Shown: in pieces, positions 1 to 5,389 of the stretch | How the letters are laid out: the number at the start of each line of letters is the position of its first letter | Position numbering within the stretch: the first letter of the stretch is position 1 | Source of the DNA: Clostridiales bacterium | Lineage (GTDB): Bacteria > Bacillota > Clostridia > Lachnospirales > WRAX01 | Direction: 5' to 3' | Assembly: GCA_031277155.1 (NCBI GenBank) | Contig: JAITMW010000078.1 | Span: forward strand, 1-7,228 | DNA: 7,228 bases | Position numbers and translations under genes: made by a program | Notes under the pieces: generated by a model | Told to the model about the DNA's origin: nothing | Database searches by the model: none | What the model saw: only the letters and a program-made list of their open reading frames with translations

Positions 1-1127
1 GCCTTTTGTGGGGGGGGTGGTTGTGGGGCGGGGGGCGGCATAGGAGCGACGGGCGCCATTACGCCGCCCCTCCGGGTTTCGGGCGGGGTTGCGGGCGGGG
101 TTGCGGGGCCGCAGATATACTCGATGCACATCACTTCCAGGGCCAGGCGCGCCGATGGTGCGTGGCGCATATTTTTTGCCGCGTCGGAAAAGGCGGTTAT
201 CATACGTATTATGCCGTCATAGCCTTCCATATTTTGGGTTGTGGCTGCCACCAGGCGATTGCGCAAATGGGACAGCATTTCTTGGGCAAATTGGGCAAAA
301 TCGCGGCCTTTGGCGGACAGGTCTTCGATAATGGCCAGGCATTTTTCGGTTTGCTTGGCCGTCAGGGCCTCCATCATGTGCGCAAACACCGCGTCGTCAA
401 CAGAGCCTGTGATTTCCAGTGTGCGCTCCAGCGTAATCTCCTCGCCGAAATACAGCGAGGCGCATCTGTCCAATATGCTTAGGGCATCGCGCATAGAGCC
501 GTCCGAAAGGCGCGCCACATAGGCCAGCGCCTCCGCCGTGACGGCAATGCCCTCTTCGGCCATATATCCCGCCAATGCCGTCTGCATATCCGCCGTGCCG
601 ATTCTGTGAAAATCAAAGCGCATCACGCGGGAATGTATGGTGGCGGGGATTTTTTGCGGGTCGGTTGTGGCCAATATGAAGATGATATGGGCGGGCGGCT
701 CTTCCAGGGTTTTCAACAGGGCATTGAAAGCCCCGCCGGACAGCATGTGTACCTCGTCCACGATATAGACCCTATAGCGGCCCATGGCGGGATAGCGCAC
801 TTCCTCGCGCAGCTGGCGTATGCTGTCAACGCCGTTGTTTGAGGCGGCGTCAATTTCGATTACATCCATCGAGGCGCCCGAGGCAATGTCAACACAGCTG
901 CGGCATGTCCCGCAAGCCTCGCCGCTTTGGGGATTTTCGCAATTTACGGCCCGGGCGAAAACCTTGGCGCAGGTGGTTTTGCCCGTGCCGCGCGTACCGC
1001 AGAAGAGATAGGCATGGGTGACGCGGTTGTGAATTATTTGATTGACAAGCGTTTTCTTGATATGCTCTTGCCCCACAATGCCGGCGAAGGACGTGGGCCG
1101 CAGCTTGCGGTATAAGGCTGTATAAAT
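1..1127 (-). CDS. dnaX: DNA polymerase III subunit gamma/tau (partial, C-terminus beyond window; ATT start)
   Basis: DnaX is the ATPase motor of the clamp loader that places the beta sliding clamp on primed DNA in the replisome. The frame is open for 375 codons and leaves the window at position 1. It begins MYTALYRKLRPTSF, the usual family start. Walker A GTRGTGKT is at residues 44-51, zinc-ligand cysteines at 63, 72, 75 and 78, Walker B VDEVHML at 123-129, sensor 1 ATTDPQ at 153-158, the HSR arginine finger at 165-167, and sensor 2 around SMRDALS at 211-217. From about residue 340 it becomes a Pro/Ala linker (ATPPATPP, then PPPP), the expected junction after domain III. The family motif SRCQRFDF reads SRVMRFDF here. 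No ATG, GTG or TTG lies in frame between an upstream TGA (1133-1131) and the conserved start, so ATT at 1127 is chosen. It is the second gene after the exporter, 18 nt downstream. Identity is near certain; the start is the weak point. Confidence 0.95.
   Translation of the reverse strand, partial: MYTALYRKLRPTSFAGIVGQEHIKKTLVNQIIHNRVTHAYLFCGTRGTGKTTCAKVFARAVNCENPQSGEACGTCRSCVDIASGASMDVIEIDAASNNGVDSIRQLREEVRYPAMGRYRVYIVDEVHMLSGGAFNALLKTLEEPPAHIIFILATTDPQKIPATIHSRVMRFDFHRIGTADMQTALAGYMAEEGIAVTAEALAYVARLSDGSMRDALSILDRCASLYFGEEITLERTLEITGSVDDAVFAHMMEALTAKQTEKCLAIIEDLSAKGRDFAQFAQEMLSHLRNRLVAATTQNMEGYDGIIRMITAFSDAAKNMRHAPSARLALEVMCIEYICGPATPPATPPETRRGGVMAPVAPMPPPAPQPPPPQK
10..38 (+). other. G-run cluster with G-quadruplex potential (dnaX linker, template strand)
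   Basis: The plus strand has runs of eight G (10-17), two (19-20), four (25-28), six (30-35) and two (37-38). Splitting the eight-G run gives four G3 tracts with loops of at most 7 nt, the usual quadruplex pattern. The strand is the dnaX template; the coding strand reads as proline codons of the linker. The pattern is seen directly; folding is inference. Confidence 0.45.
81..104 (-). repeat. 12-bp tandem duplication encoding ATPP repeats in the DnaX linker
   Basis: On the plus strand GGGCGGGGTTGC occurs at 81-92 and again, identical, at 93-104. On the coding strand this gives the tetrapeptide ATPP twice (about residues 342-349), so length changes stay in frame. It marks the start of the flexible linker after domain III. 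Such repeats are typical of disordered linkers and expand or contract easily by slippage. Confidence 0.7.
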
Positions 1128-1136
1128 ATGTCAAAA

Positions 1137-1143
1137 CCCCTTT
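1137..1143 (-). promoter_or_regulatory. Ribosome binding site supporting the ATT start of dnaX
   Basis: On the minus strand AAAGGGG (1143-1137) lies 9 nt before ATT (1127-1125), a normal Shine-Dalgarno distance. It starts 3 nt after the exporter's TAA (1148-1146), so ribosomes ending on the exporter could hand over to dnaX. The distance supports ATT over the out-of-frame TTG at 1134, which lies only 2 nt from the GGGG and opens a frame without DnaX similarity. Confidence 0.6.
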
Positions 1144-1145
1144 CT

Positions 1146-2372
1146 TTAAACAATTGCAAGGCGCTTTTTGGCAATGATGCCCAAAAGCACCGTCAGGGCG
1201 GCAATGGCCAGATATAGCGCAAACTGGCCTTCGCCCAAGTTTTCTATCAGCAGACCCAGCACAAGCTGCCCCACGGGGGCGGAAAGATTGGCTATCGAGA
1301 TAAAGATGGCCACGGCCTTGCCCACCAGATGGGGCGGCACATTGGTCTGGGCATATGTCATTACGGCTATGTCGATGAGGGTGAAAATAAACAAAATAAG
1401 CATAAAGCTGAGGACAAATATCGAAAGGGGCAGAGCGGCGGCGGTTGTGGGCAGCAGGGTAGAGACGGCTATGGGCGCGGATGCGATGCCGATGGCCATT
1501 ATGAAATAGTGCAGGCGGTTGATTTTTAAATAATTCTTCAGGCGGCCCGCAACCAGGCTGCCCATCAGCACTGCCGCGCCTATGGATGCGTTGGCCAGGC
1601 CCATAATTTGCTCGCTCATGCCAAAGCCAATCCTTATGGTGTAGGGGAAAGCAACGGACAGCATGGCCTGGAAGAAAAACACCAATACGGTGAAAATCAG
1701 GGACAGCTTAAAAAGCAGGGGGTTTTCTTTGGTGATATGTATAAAGCCCTCTTTCAAGTCGGCGGCGATAACACGGATTATGCCTCCCTTCATCTCTTTT
1801 GGGGCATATGGGATTTTGATAAAGATGTTGATGACGGCGGAAAAGAAAAAGATGACGACGCACAGGCCCACCAGATTTTCCACGCCAATTGCGCCGAACA
1901 AAACCCCCGCCATCATGGGCGCGGCCAGGATGGATATGGACCTGATGCCCTTGATGATGCCGTTGGCCTTTACCAATTCGTCTTTCTCCACCAGGACGGG
2001 CAGGCAGGCCGTCACCGTGGGGTGATATGCAGCAGAAACAAGGGTGAGAAGGGTTATTGTGGCGCCAAGCAGGACAACGGACTGGCTGCCGCCAAAAAGC
2101 AGGGCGGCCAAAATGCCCACAAACAGCGTGTTTGCGCCGTCGCTGATTACGAGCAAAACCTTTTTGGAAAATCTGTCGGCGATGGCGCCGCCAATGGGGG
2201 TGAAAAACACCATGGGCAGGAAGGAGACGGCCACAATTGTGGCAAAAATCTCGGCAGAGCCTGTTAAATCCAACACATGCAGGGATATGGCAAAGCGCAG
2301 CAGCGCGGCGCCGATGAGGCTGATGCCTTGGCTGATGACAAGGAGAATGAAGCTGATTTTGTTTTGGGACAT
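1146..2372 (-). CDS. MFS transporter, MefA/EntS-like (MFS_3 type) exporter
   Basis: A 408-residue integral membrane protein, the usual length for a 12-helix major facilitator. The first helix pair spans about residues 7-58. The loop motif GGAIADRFSKK (61-71) is the family's motif A between helices 2 and 3. LPVLVEKDELVKANGI (124-139) matches the loop typical of the macrolide-efflux/enterobactin-exporter branch. A central cytoplasmic loop lies at about 186-220, followed by a second hydrophobic half to 400 and a basic tail. This branch exports drugs or siderophores with proton antiport; the substrate here cannot be told from sequence. The ATG at 2372 follows GGGGG (2384-2380) by 7 nt. The gene is divergent from comEA and leads straight into dnaX, so it is probably cotranscribed with it. 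The family call is firm; drug efflux is only one possibility. Confidence 0.88.
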   Translation of the reverse strand: MSQNKISFILLVISQGISLIGAALLRFAISLHVLDLTGSAEIFATIVAVSFLPMVFFTPIGGAIADRFSKKVLLVISDGANTLFVGILAALLFGGSQSVVLLGATITLLTLVSAAYHPTVTACLPVLVEKDELVKANGIIKGIRSISILAAPMMAGVLFGAIGVENLVGLCVVIFFFSAVINIFIKIPYAPKEMKGGIIRVIAADLKEGFIHITKENPLLFKLSLIFTVLVFFFQAMLSVAFPYTIRIGFGMSEQIMGLANASIGAAVLMGSLVAGRLKNYLKINRLHYFIMAIGIASAPIAVSTLLPTTAAALPLSIFVLSFMLILFIFTLIDIAVMTYAQTNVPPHLVGKAVAIFISIANLSAPVGQLVLGLLIENLGEGQFALYLAIAALTVLLGIIAKKRLAIV

Positions 2373-2394
2373 TGCAAAACCCCCGCGATTGTAG

Positions 2395-2423
2395 TTGAAT
2401 TAATGTGGATTTTTTGGTATACT
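2395..2423 (+). promoter_or_regulatory. Sigma-A/sigma-70 type promoter for comEA
   Basis: TTGAAT (2395-2400) and TATACT (2418-2423) are separated by exactly 17 nt, each matching the consensus at four or more positions. Transcription would start near 2430, about 28 nt before the comEA ATG, leaving room for the GGGG ribosome site at 2444-2447. It may also drive the regulator, kinase, GerMN and comEC genes if transcription passes the hairpins after comEA. Confidence 0.7.
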
Positions 2424-2433
2424 GTATAGTATA
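2418..2433. promoter_or_regulatory. Inverted repeat TATACT-GTAT-AGTATA joining two -10 boxes (possible operator)
   Basis: Two perfect 6-bp arms (2418-2423 and 2428-2433) surround a 4-bp spacer. The left arm is the -10 box for comEA and the right arm, read on the other strand, the -10 for the exporter. The symmetry may simply come from two facing -10 boxes, or it may be a site for a dimeric regulator. No particular regulator family is recognised. Confidence 0.45.
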
Positions 2434-2457
2434 TCATAATTCCGGGGAAATGGGCAA
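2428..2457 (-). promoter_or_regulatory. Candidate weaker promoter for the MFS exporter and dnaX
   Basis: On the minus strand TTGCCC (2457-2452) and TATACT (2433-2428) are 18 nt apart. The -35 matches TTGACA at four of six positions and the -10 is identical to that of the opposing comEA promoter. The start would fall near 2421, about 48 nt before the exporter ATG. The two promoters face each other and overlap, so both cannot be occupied at once. This is weaker evidence than for the plus-strand promoter. Confidence 0.45.
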
Positions 2458-3111
2458 ATGTTTGAAAAAATCATGAAAAGGCTGAATTTAAAATCGTCAA
2501 AGGTCGCAAAATTGCTGTTTTTTGGCGCCATCGGCGTCGCCGCCCTGTTTGCTGTGCTGTATATAAATGAGATGAGAAGCACGCCCACATTGCTGATTGA
2601 GGCTGAATTAACAGGCGCCCAAGCGGAGACGCGGGGATATGCCGCAGAGGGCGGCCAGGTGTATATTGCGGCGCCCCGGGCCATCATGATATATATCAGC
2701 GGAGAGGTGTATAGCCCCGGTGTTTTTGGATTTTATGAAGGCGCGCGCATTGCCGACGCCGTAGAGGCGGCGGGCGGCATGACGCAATATGCCGACCCAA
2801 ATGCCATAAATATGTCGGCCAGAATTGTTGACGAGCAGCATATTGTGGTGTTTAGCCTGGCGGACAATATGCCGCCATCGCCCCAGGCATCAGGCGGCGC
2901 GGGCATTGGCGCCGACGGCCTTGTGAATATAAACACGGCGACAAGCGAGCAATTGCAGACATTAAGCGGCATCGGCCCCGTCACGGCGGGCAATATCATC
3001 AGCCACAGAGAAGCCCGGGGCGGCTTTGGGGCCATTGAGGAAATTATGAATGTCAGCGGCATTGGTGAGGTGACATTTGGAAATATAAGGGATAGGATAA
3101 CGGTGGAATAA
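2458..3111 (+). CDS. comEA: Competence protein ComEA (SLBB plus helix-hairpin-helix DNA receptor)
   Basis: ComEA is the membrane-anchored receptor that binds incoming double-stranded DNA outside the cell and passes it to the ComEC channel. The 217-residue protein has a basic N-terminus, one membrane helix at about 17-36, an SLBB domain at about 76-133 (IYISGEVYSPGVF, then AVEAAGG) and a Gly/Ala/Pro-rich linker. The C-terminal DNA-binding domain is at 155-215: VNINTATSEQLQTLSGIGPVTA, then a second hairpin GIGEVTF at 201-207. Both HhH motifs are complete and the length is normal. The ATG at 2458 follows GGGG (2444-2447) by 10 nt; an ATG at 2450 is out of frame and closes quickly. It has its own promoter, faces away from the exporter, and is followed by a GC-rich hairpin element. 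Without the SLBB part it would resemble generic HhH proteins; with it, ComEA is the clear choice. Confidence 0.95.
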   Translation: MFEKIMKRLNLKSSKVAKLLFFGAIGVAALFAVLYINEMRSTPTLLIEAELTGAQAETRGYAAEGGQVYIAAPRAIMIYISGEVYSPGVFGFYEGARIADAVEAAGGMTQYADPNAINMSARIVDEQHIVVFSLADNMPPSPQASGGAGIGADGLVNINTATSEQLQTLSGIGPVTAGNIISHREARGGFGAIEEIMNVSGIGEVTFGNIRDRITVE

Positions 3112-3151
3112 CCACCCCGGCGCTTCGCGCCACCCCTCCACGGAGGGGAAT
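3112..3151 (+). repeat. GC-rich double-hairpin intergenic element after comEA (REP-like; possible terminator)
   Basis: Right after the comEA TAA come two hairpins. GGCGC-TTC-GCGCC is at 3119-3131, and CCCCTCC (3133-3139) pairs with GGAGGGG (3142-3148) across two bases, more realistically six pairs with a CACG loop. CCACCCC occurs twice, at 3112-3118 and 3130-3136. An overlapping alternative, GGTGG (3102-3106) with CCACC (3112-3116), spans the stop codon. Only AATTT follows, so as an intrinsic terminator it is weak. The layout resembles short palindromic elements dispersed in clostridial genomes, which I recall but cannot check here. Confidence 0.6.
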
Positions 3152-3157
3152 TTGAGT

Positions 3158-3164
3158 AAAGGGG
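3158..3164 (+). promoter_or_regulatory. Ribosome binding site that sets the response regulator start
   Basis: AAAGGGG lies 8 nt before the ATG at 3173. It favours that ATG (protein start MANRILIVDDE, typical for receivers) over the in-frame TTG at 3152, whose nearest purine-rich stretch is only 3 nt away and locked in the hairpin. The GGGG could pair with the CCCC at 3133-3136 if that hairpin opens. Confidence 0.65.
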
Positions 3165-3172
3165 CTTATAAT

Positions 3173-3631
3173 ATGGCGAACAGAATTTTAATTGTTGACG
3201 ACGAAAAAAACATCATCAAGGGCATAAAATTCAGCCTGGAGCAAGACGGCATAGATGTGTCCGTGGCCCATGACGGCGAGGAAGCCTTGGCGGCGGCCAA
3301 AGGCGGCGATTTTGACCTTATCGTGCTGGATGTGATGCTGCCGAAGCTGGACGGGCTGGAAGTTTGCCAAAGCATAAGGGAATTTTCTGACACGCCCATC
3401 ATAATGCTGACGGCCAAAAGCGAGGACATGGACAAAATTATGGGGCTGGAATATGGCGCGGACGACTATCTGACAAAACCCTTCAATATCTTGGAGCTTA
3501 AAGCCCGCATAAGGGCCATTTTGCGCAGAAGCGGCAAGGGGGCTGGCAAGGGACAGGCGGAAAAGGGCGCGCATATTGTGCGCGGGCTGGAAATTGAGGT
3601 GGATTCGCGCCGCGTAAATATTTCCGGCTGA
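3173..3631 (+). CDS. Response regulator, receiver half, ending at an in-frame TGA (OmpR/PhoB family)
   Basis: This is the first part of a PhoB/OmpR-type regulator that should receive phosphate from the kinase encoded next. The receiver domain is complete: acidic pair D9-D10, phosphoacceptor D53 in LIVLDVMLP, switch T80 in MLTAK, K102 in LTKPF, and a dimer face GADDYLTKPFNILELKARI ending near residue 117. A Gly/Lys-rich linker (SGKGAGKGQAEKG) and the first strands of the DNA-binding domain (LEIEVDSRRVNISG) follow. Residue 153 is then TGA (3629-3631), where relatives usually have a polar residue before EVNLTAKEFDLL. Read through, the protein would be 229 residues, normal for the family. Under the standard code the product is a 152-residue receiver without DNA binding. 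A base change from CGA, AGA or GGA, a sequencing error, or recoding would each explain it. Confidence 0.85.
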   Translation: MANRILIVDDEKNIIKGIKFSLEQDGIDVSVAHDGEEALAAAKGGDFDLIVLDVMLPKLDGLEVCQSIREFSDTPIIMLTAKSEDMDKIMGLEYGADDYLTKPFNILELKARIRAILRRSGKGAGKGQAEKGAHIVRGLEIEVDSRRVNISG

Positions 3632-3663
3632 GAGGTCAATCTTACGGCCAAGGAATTTGACCT
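3629..3663 (+). other. In-frame UGA followed by a hairpin
   Basis: One base after the TGA, AGGTCAA (3633-3639) pairs perfectly with TTGACCT (3657-3663). Inside, a 3-nt bulge and four more pairs (3640-3643 with 3650-3653, one of them G-U) close a 6-nt loop ACGGCC. Hairpins directly 3' of UGA can promote readthrough or, in the SECIS form, selenocysteine insertion. The loop does not meet the usual bacterial SECIS rule of a G among its first two bases, and the codons encode a conserved motif, so chance is quite possible. Confidence 0.35.
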
Positions 3664-3862
3664 GCTGGAGCTTTTGATGGAGAATGCCGAAAGGGTATAT
3701 ACCCGTGAGGAGTTGCTTAACACCGTCTGGGGATATGATTATCCCGGCGATGTGCGCACTGTGGACGTGCATGTGCGCCGCCTGCGGGAAAAAATTGAGG
3801 ACGCGCCAAGCGACCCAAAGTATATTCATACAAAATGGGGCGTTGGGTATTATTTTAAGTAA
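3632..3862 (+). pseudogene. Response regulator, DNA-binding half (winged helix) downstream of the in-frame TGA
   Basis: In the same frame as the receiver, 76 residues follow the TGA: EVNLTAKEFDLLELL, then TREELLNTVWGYDYPGDVRTVDVHVRRLREKIE and a final YIHTKWGVGYYFK. These are the intact recognition helix and wing of the OmpR/PhoB family, with no further stop or frameshift up to TAA at 3860-3862. Such preservation suggests either a very recent lesion or a product still made. An independent start is poor: TTG-ATG at 3674-3679 has no convincing ribosome site and would drop the first strands and most of helix 1. The stop is followed 9 nt later by the kinase ATG, with AAAGGA (3861-3866) as its ribosome site, so kinase translation is probably coupled to reading of this segment. 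Whether this is a pseudogene or a recoded single gene cannot be settled from the sequence. Confidence 0.75.
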
Positions 3863-3871
3863 AGGATTGCT

Positions 3872-5362
3872 ATGACATTGGACAGACTAAACGTAAGAAA
3901 GGCTTTGCGGCTGTCGGCCAGATTTGGCAGGATTGGCCGCGGGCTGCTGCTTGGCTTGCGCACCCTTCGCTGGAAGCTCTTTTTGTCGTATCTTTTGGTC
4001 AGCATAATCCCGATGTTTGTGCTGTGGGGCAACACCGTAAATATTGTGGAAAGCCACCATATAGAGCAACGGGCGCTGGAAATGCGCTTTGTATCCAACC
4101 AAATGGCGACATTTACGGCCAATGACGATTATATAAATGAAATTGCCGTCCGCGGCGCCAGAAACCATCATATAGACAGCGCGGCCCAAAGCCACAGCGC
4201 GCGCATACTTGTGGTGGACGCCATGGCCATGGTGCTTTTTGATTCATTTGAGATGTTATATCAAGGCAACACCCTTGCCGGCGCCGGCGTGCTGCAAGCC
4301 TTGGGCGGCGTGCAGCACAGCGCAATGCCCGACAGCCGCACCATAACAGAAATTGCGCCCATTTTTGACGAGGAAAACGCCGTTGTCGGCGCCGTTATTG
4401 TAACACACAGCATCACGGATTTGGACATCGTACTTGACAGTATAAACGAGCTGACACTGGGCTTCATCCTTTTGATGGCCTTAATTGTGGCCATTGCCGT
4501 TATGCTTATTGCCCAATGGCTTATACGGCCCATGCGGCATATTTTGTCCGCCACGCAAAAAATCTCCGAAGGGCAGCTGGAAGAGAGGATAAGCCTGAAA
4601 AGCAGGGACGAATTCAGCGATTTGGGGCTGGCCATAAACGACATGACGGACAAATTGGCCAAAGTGGAGACGGCACGTCAAGAATTTGTGTCCAATGTGT
4701 CTCACGAGCTTAAAACGCCCCTAAGCTCTATCAAGGTGCTGTCAGAATCCCTTGTGCATCAGGAAAATGTGGATGGCGCGGTGTATAAAGAATTTTTGAT
4801 TGACATAAATTCGGAAGTAGACAGGATGACAAATATTGTAAATGAATTACTGACGCTGGTGCGCCTGGATGAAACAGAATTGCCCCTTAATATCAGCCAT
4901 TTTGATTTTAACAAGATGCTTGAGGGCGTTATAAAGCGTCTTAGACCCCTGGCGGGGCAAAGAGGGGTCTCGTTGGAATTTACGGAACACAGACAAATAC
5001 ACATCGAAGCCGACGAGATGAAAATTGGCCTGGCCATTTCAAACCTTGTGGAAAACGCCATAAAATATAACAATCCGGGCGGGCATGTAAAAATTTTGCT
5101 GGACGCGGACAACAAAAACGCTTTTGTCACTGTTGCCGACAACGGCGTGGGCATCAGTGAAGAAAATCAGGCCAATGTGTTTGCGCGCTTTTTCCGCGCG
5201 GACAAGGGGCGCGGCAGGGAAACAGGCATGGGGGGCACGGGCCTTGGTTTGGCCATAACCCACAAGACCATTTTGCTGCACAAGGGAAGCATTAAGGTGG
5301 CAAGCAAAGAAGAAGAAGGAAGCACCTTTACAGTAAGGATTCCGCTGCATCATAGGGCATAA
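3872..5362 (+). CDS. Sensor histidine kinase, PhoR/WalK-like
   Basis: A complete 496-residue membrane kinase. A basic cytoplasmic tail (1-33) precedes membrane helix 1 at about 35-53. An extracytoplasmic sensor lies at about 57-193, with RILVVDAMAMVLFDS near 111-125 suggesting a PAS/Cache-like fold. Membrane helix 2 is at about 196-217 and the HAMP domain starts with RPMRHILSATQKISEG (219-234). The phosphorylated histidine is H278 in FVSNVSHELKTPL. The ATPase domain has the N box NLVENAIKYN (391-400), G1 VADNGVGIS (421-429), F box FARFFRADKG (437-446) and G2 GMGGTGLGLA (452-461). All catalytic residues are present. It autophosphorylates and should pass phosphate to D53 of the upstream regulator; the signal is unknown. 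It starts 9 nt after the regulator, with AAAGGA (3861-3866) overlapping that stop. An intact kinase beside an interrupted regulator is the oddity of the pair. Confidence 0.93.
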   Translation: MTLDRLNVRKALRLSARFGRIGRGLLLGLRTLRWKLFLSYLLVSIIPMFVLWGNTVNIVESHHIEQRALEMRFVSNQMATFTANDDYINEIAVRGARNHHIDSAAQSHSARILVVDAMAMVLFDSFEMLYQGNTLAGAGVLQALGGVQHSAMPDSRTITEIAPIFDEENAVVGAVIVTHSITDLDIVLDSINELTLGFILLMALIVAIAVMLIAQWLIRPMRHILSATQKISEGQLEERISLKSRDEFSDLGLAINDMTDKLAKVETARQEFVSNVSHELKTPLSSIKVLSESLVHQENVDGAVYKEFLIDINSEVDRMTNIVNELLTLVRLDETELPLNISHFDFNKMLEGVIKRLRPLAGQRGVSLEFTEHRQIHIEADEMKIGLAISNLVENAIKYNNPGGHVKILLDADNKNAFVTVADNGVGISEENQANVFARFFRADKGRGRETGMGGTGLGLAITHKTILLHKGSIKVASKEEEGSTFTVRIPLHHRA

Positions 5363-5372
5363 GAGCATAAGA
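5357..5372 (+). repeat. 8-bp tandem direct repeat across the kinase stop codon
   Basis: GCATAAGA occurs at 5357-5364 and immediately again at 5365-5372. The first copy contains the kinase TAA (5360-5362); the second lies in the 27-nt gap before the GerMN gene. This looks like a small slippage duplication with no evident role. Confidence 0.6.
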
Positions 5373-5389
5373 CGTAGGAGGCGGGAAAA

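Noticed and set aside
6..482. Plus-strand open frame of 158 codons at the left edge
   Set aside because: Antisense to dnaX; Gly/Trp-rich start is a reading of the C-rich linker.
889..1134. Minus-strand frame starting at TTG 1134 (81 codons)
   Set aside because: It overlaps the dnaX N-terminus in another frame and lacks any DnaX motif; the neighbouring frame carries the complete AAA+ core.
1608..2267. Plus-strand open frame of 219 codons
   Set aside because: It lies wholly antisense to the MFS exporter, has a Gly/Gln/His/Lys-biased composition without domain features, and has no ribosome site.
3152..3154. TTG as start of the response regulator
   Set aside because: Only 3 nt from the nearest purine-rich stretch, which is held in a hairpin; ATG at 3173 has AAAGGGG at 8 nt and gives the typical receiver start.
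3167..3172. Perfect TATAAT just before the regulator ATG
   Set aside because: Transcription would begin inside the gene and no -35 box lies at a proper distance; it is more likely start-proximal AT-rich sequence.
3188..3829. Minus-strand open frame of 213 codons across the regulator
   Set aside because: Antisense shadow of the regulator; no recognisable motif. It spans the TGA only because that triplet reads TCA on this strand.
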